Origin: Omphalotus guepiniiformis
Lineage: Eukaryota > Basidiomycota > Agaricomycetes > Agaricales > Omphalotaceae
Direction: 5' to 3'
DNA length: 64,000 bases
NCBI GenBank assembly: GCA_028554645.1
Contig: JAQOOI010000015.1
Coordinates: 620,001 to 684,000 of the forward strand
The notes below the pieces were generated by a model, which saw only the letters and a program-made list of their open reading frames with translations, was not told the origin of the DNA and ran no database searches. Position numbers and translations under genes: made by a program. Shown in pieces: positions 12,020 to 22,726 of this stretch (positions within the stretch are counted from its first letter, which is position 1; the number at the start of each line of letters is the position of its first letter).

Positions 12020-13667
12020 CTAGTAGGTTGATTGCAAAACAAACATATTTCCTTGAGTCTGGTTCTTCTCAGCTTCGGTGTGAATATGTAGCATCGCACG
12101 ACTGGTGAGTATGGTGTACAGGACGAACTCTGAGCGAAAAGAACAGCACGTCAATACAACTTTCATGAAGTTGACGTTGGAATATGGTACTTACATCGTG
12201 AATACACCGGTCAGAACTTGCTGTTGGGAAGTCAAGAGTGAGTAAGTGAAAAGCGATTCAACAGCAGTCACTTACGACAAGAAAACGGGTGAGGAGGATG
12301 TTGAGTAGTGAAAGGGCTGTGAAGAAAGAGTGCATGTTTGAGATTTGCAGTTTCCTACTTTCGCAGGACTTTCAAATTGAGAAAATACTTACCGAATAAG
12401 TAGATATAATACAAGATACCTGAATAGCAGTATCAATTCAGTGTACAACGGTGTTGCCACTGGCCAAATACATATTACTTACCATCTCGATGGATTGTTT
12501 TAACAAGAGCTGTGCTGCCACCTGACGGATCTGTTGATCAAGATTCCGTGTCATGAGTGTACAGAGGTAGCTGAGTGGTATCATCATATTATACTTACAC
12601 ACTCTGAAGCCAGCAATTGACATGAGAAGTAAAAGACCTATATAAAACAAGGAGTTCAATTTTCAATCCCAAAATAAAACCTTACAGAGTGCTCACTTAC
12701 CACCTTCATATAAAGTCAAAAACGTAAAGCAAATATAAAAATTCTTAGAATCTCCGCCTGTGGCAAAACATCCACTGCTCCGGCTCCGTATCATGTACGG
12801 TGCTTCACCATCTAAAGTTCAAGTCAGTACTTGCAGGCCCTATCACTGGATCCTATGCAATGAACACAGGCTGCCAAAAACAGAAACACACAAGTAGTTT
12901 TCTTATAGACCAGGCATTGGAAGTATATCACTGGACCCCAACACACAATGAAAAAGAGTGGGAGCAAATAGGAAAGGGTTTTGTTCCGGTTCCAAACTGC
13001 CCATGCACAGAGTGTCAAAATGACTGCCAAGTGTGAATTCAGAAGTCAGAAGTATATTTTTGAATGAGTTGAGGGAGTGAATAGAGATGGTACATACTTT
13101 CAGATAGAGCAATACTTGTAGTGGCCATGACTATATCCATAAAGGACACAGGTCATTGGTTAATTTGTTCTAGATCTTTTGCTAACACATACTTTGTGTA
13201 GCAAGTTCATATGTGTGACATATCTCTTCACTTGGATGAGAAGAAAATGGCACTATACCAACAATGTTATCATGAACCCCCATACAAACTTGTTGAAAGT
13301 ATCCAACAACCTTAATACTTACTAAGGAAAACTTCAACTGTTATATTTGCAAATGGAAGGTACTGCTGCAAAATGAACAGAATTTGACAAAGCTCCATGG
13401 ACCAGGCCAGATATGTTTTCTTTCTATCTTGATGGTGAGGAAACAGTCATACACCAGTAGAGCATAACTAGCAACTGCAGGTTATTCAATCTCTTCATCA
13501 GTTTCTGAAATTTGGTTAATACATATCTCCCAGGTACTATATAGAACACATGCAAACACAAGTATGTCAGTGGCTGGCTGGGATGTATAGACAAGGCAGC
13601 TTACTGAAACAATTTGCAAGTCAGTTGCCAACTTGATGATTTCATGCACTAGAGATGGGGATGCCAT
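12020..13667 (-). pseudogene. DUF6533-like membrane protein, broken copy (copy B)
   Basis: On the minus strand the parts of a DUF6533-type seven-helix protein appear in order: MASPSLVHEIIKLATDLQIVS, then SYALLVYDCFLT and HIWPGPWSFVKF, then LTLCAWAVWNRNKTL and the helix LLPLFFIVCWGPVIYF. The tail FVLYTILTSRAMLHIHTEA ends at TAG 12020-12022. Compared with copy C (15426-17137) it has a one-base loss after HIWPGPWSFVKF that shifts the frame into a stop, and the donor of the second intron reads AT instead of GT. It therefore looks inactive. The 3' third still has ordinary CpG content while the middle is CpG-poor. Function of the family is unknown. Confidence 0.65.
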
Positions 13668-15425
13668 AGTACTTTATAGGAGAAGTCAGAGCTTCAAGGT
13701 ACTAGCACCTATAAAGTGAAACATTAAATGCAAAAAATGAATGGAGATGTGATCTCTATTGACATTGTCAGGGCATCCAGGTTCACCTGAAATAACATGG
13801 ACATATTCAGAAGGCCTAACTCAACTCAACTCAACCAGCGTGACATCTCACTGCTAAAGCCTGAGATGAGTTGAGGTTTTTTCTCCTGATATCCTGATAT
13901 TCATATTCATATGCAATATCCACATGCATGCTGGTAAGATGCTGTGTTACTCAAGTTGGGTCTAAACTAGATGTCTGCAATATGCTTGTATCTTTGATAC
14001 TTGTATTCAGACAAGAAATAATTATACACAAAAAAGATGGTCTATCCTATTAGTGACCGATCTGAGGTCAGACACCATAGTGAGTTCTGCTCACATGCTG
14101 CCACATCCTGATATTATCTGTCACACTAGACGCAAGAATTGATGTTTCCCTATGTGACTCATTCAGTTGAGATTTAGGTGGGAAACTTATGTGAGATGAT
14201 ATCAACTTTTGTGTTCACTGTGTATACTGTGTGCTTTGCTCAATCTGAAAGTATCACCTCTAATTCACTCATTCAATCAGTATGTCAATTCTGAGCAAAC
14301 TTCTAATAATCATATAACCAGATTTAGTACAATACTGTTGCAGTGGGCTTCAAGGCTTGAGTTTAGTGTAGTGGTGATAAATAAAGGAGATTCCTATTGC
14401 TTCTAGCTATAAGATAGTTATATGCTGATTCCTACATATCAAGATGAATTTGCATTAGGAGCTAGATCTCCCACTACATAATAAGTGATTGCAGTACCAT
14501 AGCCACAGCATAGTGTACACTGAAGTCTGAGCACCAATGTCAGGACCAGCATACTGTCACAGTGGGGTTTTGACACCAGCTTAGGTGTAGATTGGGCCCT
14601 GTAGAGGAAAAACAATATATCTAACTATGATGTCTGTATTAAAAGATTGTCACTGGGTATATCTACAAGATTTGGTGCATAGAGACATCTTTGTATATGC
14701 TCTATCTACATACTGCCCCTACTTGAAAGTGTCAGATTCAAAACTGAGAATGATTTGTTCACTTGATATTGAGTAGGTTATGTACTTTTCTTGAAAAGTA
14801 AATCCTCTATACAAGTGAATAGTCATAACAAAATTATGATTAAATTTATCTCAGGCAATGATTTTAATACTCAGACATGTTGCATCACTATCTCATCAAC
14901 TGTATTTAATTGTGCACAATGTAGATAGCTGTGAGAAGAGCAAGCAGAAAGCAGTTCCATTTAGCACTGGCTACAGACCCCCTTTCTAGCTCTATGCTGC
15001 TTGCTTGGTCTGGTTTATGCATATCCACCATCTGACATCTGTGCTTCTCTTTATCACACCATGTAAAAAGTGTCTTCTCACCTTCTCTCAACTTTGAAAA
15101 CTGCTTTAATTACAACCAGCATCTATATCTATTTATATCTCAAGAAAGTGAAAAATAATTCAAAGAGAACATATATAAGGAAGAAACTGTTGAGAAGGAA
15201 ATTGCATATGAAGTATAGTGTTTTGAGCTTGAGATAAATATATAAAATAAAAGATTCTAATAGTGTATAACTGTAGTCTACATGTTCCATCAATTTTCAT
15301 CCTGACTCTAGTTCTATGCCTTAAATATCAAGTAAAGAGGCATCAGTAACTTGACACATATGATTGAACTGTAAGCAAGGAGATGTCTCTAGAAAATTGT
15401 TCATTCTGAGAAGAAGTTGAGCATG
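13668..15425. other. AT-rich, CpG-free intergenic DNA
   Basis: No gene is supported. From 14133 onward the sequence contains no CpG dinucleotide until 16190. Many TpG and CpA steps are present, as expected where methylated CpG has been lost by deamination. Confidence 0.7.
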
Positions 15426-17137
15426 CTATGAGTAATATATGTTCTGTTGGAGCTGGATCTGCTTTGCTTTGGCATGAACATGTAGAACTGCATGGTTGGT
15501 GAGTATGGTGTACATGACAAACTGTAACCTAAAGAAAAAGTCTGAGATTAAGAAGGTGGTCTATTGATGTAGCACATACATAGTGAATACACCAGTGAAA
15601 ACTTGCTGGTTATTGAATGTGGAACAATTATTGAGTAACATCAAATGATATATAAAAGGAACAGACACAGTTGTACAAGATCACTTACCACAAGAAAACA
15701 AGTGAGAAAGATATTGAGTAGTGAAAGCACTGTGGAAATAACATTCTAAAATGTGGTTTTCTGCTTTTGAATTGAGAAAATGCTTGCCAAAAAGATAGAT
15801 ATAGTATAGGATCCCTAGACACTAGTATTAGCCCTTGCACAATAGTTTTGCTACTGCCTAAAAGATAACATACCATCTTGATGAACTGTCTTAGTAAGAG
15901 CTGTATTGCCACCTAGTTGATCTGTTGGTCAATATTTTATGGGTATAAGCATGAGCAATGTAAAACAAAGAAGCACTAAGCAGATAGTCCATATATATTA
16001 CTTACACACTCTGAATCCAGATATCAACATAAGCAGTAAAAGACCTATATAATACAAAAAGTTCAATATCATTCAAGATTAAATTCTTAGAGTGTTCACT
16101 TACCACCATCATAAACAGTCAAAGATATCCAACAAATATATGCATCCCTTGTAATCCCACTTATAGCAAAGCATCCATCATTGCTACTCCGTATAATATA
16201 TAGTGCTTCACCAACTATCAAGAAAGAAAGCAAAGAAAGTTCAAATCAGTTTTCACACCCTATTACAGATATATTAGAACATACAAACTGTACTCTTATA
16301 AACCTGATATTGGAAGAACATTGCTGGACCCCAACAAGCAATAAAAAAAAGTGGCAGAAAATAAGAAAGTATCTTGTTTCTGTTCCACACAGCCCATGTG
16401 CGGATTGTTAAAATGACTTTTGTATCATGAGTATGAGGATTGTGAATTGAACATTTGGGAACAGAGAGATTTATTAGAAGTTGACTTCTTGATTACTGAA
16501 TTAGATAGAGTTGAGAAAAATACATACTTTCAGATAGAGAGATGCACAATGTGGAGAGAACTACATTAGAATGCAAGTACATCAGTCAAACATCTATTGA
16601 AAGATGCTTGGAGATACTTACTTTCAACAATAAGTAAATAAGTGTGACAAGTATGATCACTTGGATGGAAAGAAAATTGCACTAGATTTACCCAAAAAGT
16701 TTCAATTCCACTTGCAGAGTGAAAGACAATTATAACACTTACTAAGGAAAACATAAATCACCATATTTGCAAAAGGGAGATATCGCTGCAAAGTGAACAA
16801 ACACTTGATAAGGCCCCATGATCTAGGCCAGATATGTTCTATTTCCATCTCAATAGTGAGAAGATAGTCATATACTAGTACAGCACAACTAGCAACTGTA
16901 GATAGAGAAAAAATTATTTTATCAGCAATTCAAATCTTAAATGAGAGAGACTAATGAGTGAAAACTTGAATATAAGTACATACCTTGTAAATACTATATT
17001 GAATGTCAATGAAAGCATGAGCATATTAGCTAGTGGCCCAGCTGAAAAGAGAGCAAGTGTACATAATCACTTACTGAAACAAGTTGAGATTCACTGGCCA
17101 CCTTGACAATTTCATGGACTAGAGATGCAGATGCCAT
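15426..17137 (-). CDS. DUF6533-like seven-helix membrane protein (copy C), apparently intact
   Basis: A chain of about eleven exons can be followed on the minus strand from ATG at 17137 (MASASLVHEIVKVASESQLVS) to TAG at 15426-15428. The diagnostic DUF6533 segment is complete: CAVLVYDYLLTIEME, HIWPRSWGLIK and LFTLQRYLPFANMV. It is followed by VILTIRTWAVWNRNKIL, the helix LSYFLPLFFIACWGPAMFF, GLLLLMLISGFRV, NTALTKTVHQDGILYYIYLF and the tail LQFVMYTILTNHAVLHVHAK. No frameshift or stop was found in the chained exons, although one intron appears to use GC-AG. Its coding strand is almost without CpG, unlike the 3' part of copy B. The function is unknown; related proteins are membrane receptors or channels only by speculation. 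Confidence 0.6.
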
Positions 17138-18629
17138 AGTGTTTAATAGTAGACTTGGAGAGTGTGTCAAAATGTGAAGGTGTTTCTGGGGATATAACAT
17201 ATATCAAAGTAGGAGAAAGATTAAATACAAAAAATGAACAGAGATGCTATTGCTGTGATTAGTATAGCTATATTAGTATTGATATATATACAGATAATCA
17301 ATGTGCACTGGCTTTCATTGCATAAGAATCTTGAATCAACACTTCAATTTTAGTTGACCTTAGACAAATATTGTACTGCTTTTGACCTGTGATTGTATAG
17401 TAATATCCGTAAGATTATCAGAGGGCCTAAAATATCACAGACACAGACATTTAGTTCAGACTTTACTCAATTGACTTCACATCTCATTTGCTGCATGCTT
17501 CATCTTTGTTCTTTGTGCTCTCTCAGGGTTTATTTTAGAATTGGTACTTGTGCCGCACTCTCTTTAATGTGAGTGCTATTGGTGGGGACTGAGATATGAG
17601 CTCAAAGTTGAGTGATTCAGCAGCTAAGTTGAGCTTGAGATTATATGTATATATGTGCTAATATTTCTCAAGAGAGATATCAAATTTCAATTAGGCTGTG
17701 TACTGTGTTGTATACTGGATTCTAAAGAAACATGTACGATTGCATTTATGTTTACTATGAATCATTATATATGCAAAAAATCTGATATTAGAAGGCAGAA
17801 GTAGAGATAGAGGCAAAAGCATTGAACTTTGAAGTGAAAGAATAGATATATAGAAATGAAAGAGAAAGTAAATGTTGAGAATATGATTTACAAATGCCAA
17901 ATGAATGAATGATGAACTACCTATTACATACCAGTTACAAAGTTAGAGTGTAACAACAAGAATCTATTCTTTAGGTGATATCCAGCCATGGTTTGGCCAG
18001 TTGAGCTGGGCCCTGAATGGAAAGTGCTCTGAATAACAAATTTTCTTTTGAGTGTGCTGTAATAGTTGTCTGTAAATTCATCTATGAACACAGTGAGCAA
18101 GCCCAGGATACAGATGTGCTCTAGGAACCTTGAGTACTGCAGCTATTCATGCTTTGAGCCATACATATATTGTAACTGGACAGTAGATGGAATGAATTAT
18201 TTATTACATACCACACTTTGAAGTAGCATACTGCAGTACTGCAGCAGACTAAGGAAATGAGGCACTGAGTGCTTTTTATCTCTGCCATGTTCTTGCTTAA
18301 GTTGTATTCCTTGTCCCTCGTGAGTTCTTTCCTTTCTCCTGGCTATCTCCTCCTCCTCCCCTGGATATAAACTGCCCATCTATGTACTTGGGCTCAGTAC
18401 TACTTGGGTTTTTGACTCATTTTCGGTCGATGTTGGACATGCAAGTGCGGGTACAAGAAAGAAGAGGATGGAGGCGGAAGTCTCGAATACACCCGGCTCC
18501 GGCTCCAGACTTCCTTTTCTGGCCTTCAATCCGGTACGGGTATCCCAACCATCCGGGTTACCGGTTTCCCAAACAGTGATGACACCTGATGACCACCATC
18601 GCCTAAAAAACGCGTCTCACGTCCAAACC
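17138..18629. other. AT-rich intergenic DNA left of PEX3
   Basis: CpG is rare up to about 18300 and returns to normal at the PEX3 promoter. No gene is supported. An in-frame ATG of the PEX3 frame occurs at 18468 and another at 18579, discussed under PEX3. Confidence 0.5.
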
Positions 18630-20588
18630 ATGCCCATACTACCAACTCTAAAAAAACATCTCTCGCCCTCGCCCACATCCCCTTCGGTCTTTAAAAAAAC
18701 AATAACGATATCGAGTAGCGTATATATCCTACACACGTATGTTCGCTCACGGCTTGAAGAAGTGAAAGAGAGGTTGGAAGAGGAGCGTGTTGGGAGGGAT
18801 GTGTTGAGGAGGAGGTTTGAGAGTTTGTTGGGTGATGTTGGGTATAGTGTTTTGGGATTGGTTGGTGGGTTAGGGGAGGGGATTTTGGGAGAGATGGATG
18901 TTGAGGGTGTTATTGGGGTCTTGAAGGGGAGGGTTGGGACGAGGGAGAGGGTGGAGAGGGTGGAGAGGGTGGAACTGAGGACGGGAAGGGAAGGCGAAGG
19001 TGAAGGGGAGAAGGAGGAGGATGAGAGATCTGATGCGGGGTCTTCTGTTGCGTTGAGTACGTCTGGGTTACAAGGATGGGTTGAAGAACGTGGTGGTGGT
19101 GGTGGTGCAGATGAATACGCAGCTTCAGCCGTCGGCGATGACGCAAGCGTAAGCGTTGCAGGTAGCAGCGTTTTATCCCATTCATTCGTAACATCATTTG
19201 GTTCAACAACATCGAATTCGAATTCGATCTCGGAACCAAGCACCGATTCTCTGTCTTTCTCTCCTTGCCCCTCTGGAACGGGAACCGATCTTAGTTTATC
19301 TATCGGTTCTTTATCCTCTTCGGCGAGTGCGAGTGGTGAACCACCCTCCTCATCACAGTTACAATCCCAATCGCTGTCGAAAGCGCAACTATGGAGTACA
19401 GTCAAGTATATGACATTCACTCGAACCCTAACGACGATATACGCAGTCACACTTTTGACATTATTCACTCTTGTTCAACTGACTATACTGGCTAGGACGA
19501 AGTACCTCCGGGGTCTTGTTCTTACGGCGAGAGATGAGAGGATGAGGGAAGAGATGGAAGCTAGGTTTAAGGAAGAGTTTTCGGTTGTTAATATCCTTCT
19601 TTCGACTTTTGGTCTAAGGACCGGAAGTGGGGACCTAGAACACCTGCTTTCTTCGTCCGAGTTCGGCGGCGTGGACGACGACGAAGGCGCAGGGGAGCTG
19701 GACATACCATCCGAAGAATTCTTCGAAAACCTATCAACGAAATACCTAACATTATCCTACCACCTCCTCCATATAGGCTGGAAAGATCTCTCAACGCGAG
19801 TTTCGAAAGCAGTCGAGGAAGTCCTTGAAGGTGTTTCGCTAAAGACGCGTGTTGAGGTTGGGGATGTTGAGCGGTTTGTTAAGGATATTAGGAAGAAAGT
19901 TGAGTTGGAGGGGAAGTTTGGGTTTGAGGAGGTTGTATTACCTGAGACGGAGGAGATGGTTAGGAGGGTACTTGCGATGGGTGGGTGGGTTGATGAAGGT
20001 GGGGAACTGGAGGAGGGTGAGGAGGATAGATCGTCTTCGCAGCTTTCGGATACTTCGAGTTTGGAGTCACCGACGAAGGAGGAGGTACCCTCAATACATT
20101 CGTCACTGCACTCGACACTAACATATTCGACGTCACTACCACCACCGACACCGAATCCAACATTTAACGACCTTTTAAATGAAACACGATCAGTGATAAT
20201 GTCCTCTGATTTCTCACATGTACTTGACGTTTCACTTGATTTTGCTGTGGGTGTTTTGATGAGGGGTTTGGAGGAGGATGTTTTTGGTTCGCCTTCACAC
20301 TCCTCCCATTCCCCTGCCCCTGCCCCCGCGCACTCCTCCTCCTCCATCGCCCTATCCACCCAAGCTCACGCCCCAGAACCCCAAAATCGAATCCGCCTCG
20401 CATCACTCCTCCCACCACTAGCTAGATGGAGTAGACTTGCAGTTCAGAGTTTACCTAATGAGTTGGTCGATGGGTTAATTGGGGATGCTAGTTTTGGTGG
20501 GAATGGGAATGTGAGTGCTGGTGGGGTAAGAGAGGTTAGAGCGCTTAGTGGGGTCATTTTTGGGAGGGTTGGGGAGGTTGGGCGGTAG
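18630..20588 (+). CDS. PEX3: Peroxisomal biogenesis factor 3 (peroxin-3), intronless, 652 aa
   Basis: PEX3 anchors in the endoplasmic reticulum and peroxisome membrane and recruits PEX19 to insert peroxisomal membrane proteins. A hydrophobic segment follows the start, then a basic/acidic helix (VRSRLEEVKERLEEER) and the family feature RRRFESLLGDVGYSVLGLV. Near residues 261-285 lies the most conserved PEX3 block, MTFTRTLTTIYAVTLLTLFT. The stretch between (residues ~110-250) is a Ser/Gly/Glu-rich insertion that makes the protein longer than the usual 370-500 aa. A second Ser-rich acidic stretch lies near 470-520. The start at 18630 is preferred because MPILPTLKKHL leads straight into the anchor helix. 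The frame is open upstream to 18468, which would add 54 residues without homology. No introns are needed, unlike nearly all its neighbours. Confidence 0.85.
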   Translation: MPILPTLKKHLSPSPTSPSVFKKTITISSSVYILHTYVRSRLEEVKERLEEERVGRDVLRRRFESLLGDVGYSVLGLVGGLGEGILGEMDVEGVIGVLKGRVGTRERVERVERVELRTGREGEGEGEKEEDERSDAGSSVALSTSGLQGWVEERGGGGGADEYAASAVGDDASVSVAGSSVLSHSFVTSFGSTTSNSNSISEPSTDSLSFSPCPSGTGTDLSLSIGSLSSSASASGEPPSSSQLQSQSLSKAQLWSTVKYMTFTRTLTTIYAVTLLTLFTLVQLTILARTKYLRGLVLTARDERMREEMEARFKEEFSVVNILLSTFGLRTGSGDLEHLLSSSEFGGVDDDEGAGELDIPSEEFFENLSTKYLTLSYHLLHIGWKDLSTRVSKAVEEVLEGVSLKTRVEVGDVERFVKDIRKKVELEGKFGFEEVVLPETEEMVRRVLAMGGWVDEGGELEEGEEDRSSSQLSDTSSLESPTKEEVPSIHSSLHSTLTYSTSLPPPTPNPTFNDLLNETRSVIMSSDFSHVLDVSLDFAVGVLMRGLEEDVFGSPSHSSHSPAPAPAHSSSSIALSTQAHAPEPQNRIRLASLLPPLARWSRLAVQSLPNELVDGLIGDASFGGNGNVSAGGVREVRALSGVIFGRVGEVGR

Positions 20589-22726
20589 GTTGGGGAAGGG
20601 GAAGGAGGAGCGAGGGGAGGGGGAGGGGAATGTTATACTTGTGCATTGATGTACTGTATTTATTTTTTTGCATATTTTATTTTAGTGAATCGTATCGGAA
20701 TACTGTATCGCAGCGCCAGCCCTCAAGGCCTCAGAGCGAAAACACGAAACACGAAACACAAAAACACTACAGTTCCAAGTACTTTCTGGTGAGCCGAGCA
20801 CGCGCGTAGACAGTAGTACTGGTACACGGTTCACCTGGGTTCACCTGCCAGTTTCAAAAGACGGCCGCTCAGAAACGTACAGCCCAATTGGGCGGGCGAG
20901 AGATTAGATAAAGTCGAAGTTAGATAAAGTACGCGTAACTAGATCTGTGACGTTGCCAAATCCAGCACACGCGTCTTTCTTGCGCTCCTCCACAACCACA
21001 ACCACAACCACCAGCCCAGCCTCGTCGTCTGGCTCCCGCTTTTTGTCAATTTCGCGTTTTCGCGTTGTCTCTTCTCGTGATGCCTGCAGGCCTCACAGGA
21101 TTCTTACTCGAACTTGAGCTTCAATGAGATTTCGTTGGAGTTGACGTGGAAGTACCAGGACATGGGGAGTCAATGAGAGACGAGAGATGAACGAACGAAA
21201 CTTCGCGGCGAGGCGCGATGAAGATTGAAAGCCTACGCGACAAGAACGAGCGAGAAAGAAATGCGAAAGAGGGCATATATGCGTAATGTGTGCATTCTCG
21301 TACTTTTTCTGCCTGGGCCAATCCGCTTACGACTCGATATCTTAGCAGCCATGCCATCTCTATGGTATCGCTCATCAGGATTTCCACCAAGGAGCGCGGG
21401 CCCGGGACGACGAGGAGTGTTTACTCTGGCGTCGGGTTGGGGTTGAGCGGGATAGGAGATGGGATTGGAACTGAAGATGAAGGGGTGCATATATGCGCCC
21501 AAAGTTGTTCTATGGTGACATAAAAGAGGCAGCAGAAACATCATGATGATGAATAACTGGAGGGCTAAGGAGAAGGAATAGTTGGAGCTGGGTTTTGCTT
21601 CCTGTTGCTCCCTTCGTCCTGAATATCGTCAAGCTTAATGCTTACAGTTGGATGTGCTCTTTGACCACCTCTCGTTCTTCCTTCCTATCCAGCTTGCCCA
21701 TTTGTGACATCTTACCTCCGCCCTTGCATAGCACTCTTACTCTCTGCCGATCTGTGGCCCTCTTACTCTTGGCCCGTTCGGGGCATCTCCCGCCCCAATT
21801 CCCTTCATACCCTTTCTCGTTCTCGGACAACTCGGGAATCTACCTTTTTCATCAAATCATGCGCCGCAATACATATTAGCCTATGTACGTCAATCTCGTG
21901 CATTCCGCCTTCAAGTATTTCACCGAAACTTCTCTACAGACGCCAGTCCTAGTCAGCTCCCATTCTAACCAGAGTTCCTTTACCCTGGGTAACCGATTCA
22001 TTAATTACTACCCAATCACTCAACAATTTACGCGTCAATCATTTCCATTCGAGCCTAAGGCTTTCCAATCTGTTCGAACGCCAGCCCAATGGAAAGTTGC
22101 TAGGTGGATGTGCGGCTATGTACATGTGGGTCTGGAAATGCGGATGGTTGGATCTCGATGTGGGGATGTGGATGTGGATGTGGATGTGGATGTGGGGATG
22201 TGGATGCGGGGATGCGGGATGAGCCTCTTGGGGGTTGGGTTACCTTGGTCCATTGGTGAATTGCAATCAATGCTAGTGACTCGGAGTGTAGTGGGGTGCG
22301 AAGAGAAGGATGCAGGATCATTACCTCGTCGTTAGGGTTGGCATCGACGGCGGACGCAATTCAGTTAAGTACGTCGACGATGGGCTCGGCGTACGTATCG
22401 CGTCGGCGCCCGTAGAACCGAAGTAGGAGTGGATGCGTGGGGCGTGGGGTGGGGCCCCGCCTTGGCTTCTCTGAAGTGAACACGGGAACACTTTTCGTGA
22501 GAGTCTGCGCGACTTTGACGGGAAAAAGAAGCAGTGATGGACGGGACCCGGTATATACAGTATCGTGATTATACTGGGATACCAGGGGATACCCTCAAGA
22601 AAGGAAAGAAGGAAGGTACAAAGGAAGGAAAGGAAGAAGAGTAATCGTGATGTTTACACGACTACAAATATAACATACCCCCTCCTTCCATCAACCCTCC
22701 CAAACCAAACCAAATCTTCTTCCAAC
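20589..22726. other. Long intergenic region with small tandem repeats
   Basis: Open frames on both strands near 21121-21544 overlap each other and show no domain. A CACAAC-type repeat lies at about 20992-21020, and a GATGTG-type hexamer repeat lies at about 22158-22205. The last 150 bases are the C/T-rich promoter of the next gene. No gene is supported. Confidence 0.5.

Noticed and set aside
14133..16189. Classical repeat-induced point mutation (RIP) as the cause of CpG loss
   Set aside because: The changes seen between copies fall at CpG and not at CpA in general, and copy C keeps an open frame. CpG methylation with deamination fits better, but a calculation of RIP indices has not been done.
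18617..19468. Long minus-strand open frame (283 codons) and others opposite PEX3
   Set aside because: They are mirror images of the low-complexity Ser/Glu/Gly codons of PEX3. The plus strand has the recognised protein.
21121..21544. Overlapping open frames on both strands
   Set aside because: No domain, no exon chain, and frames on opposite strands exclude each other. The DNA is simply CpG-rich.
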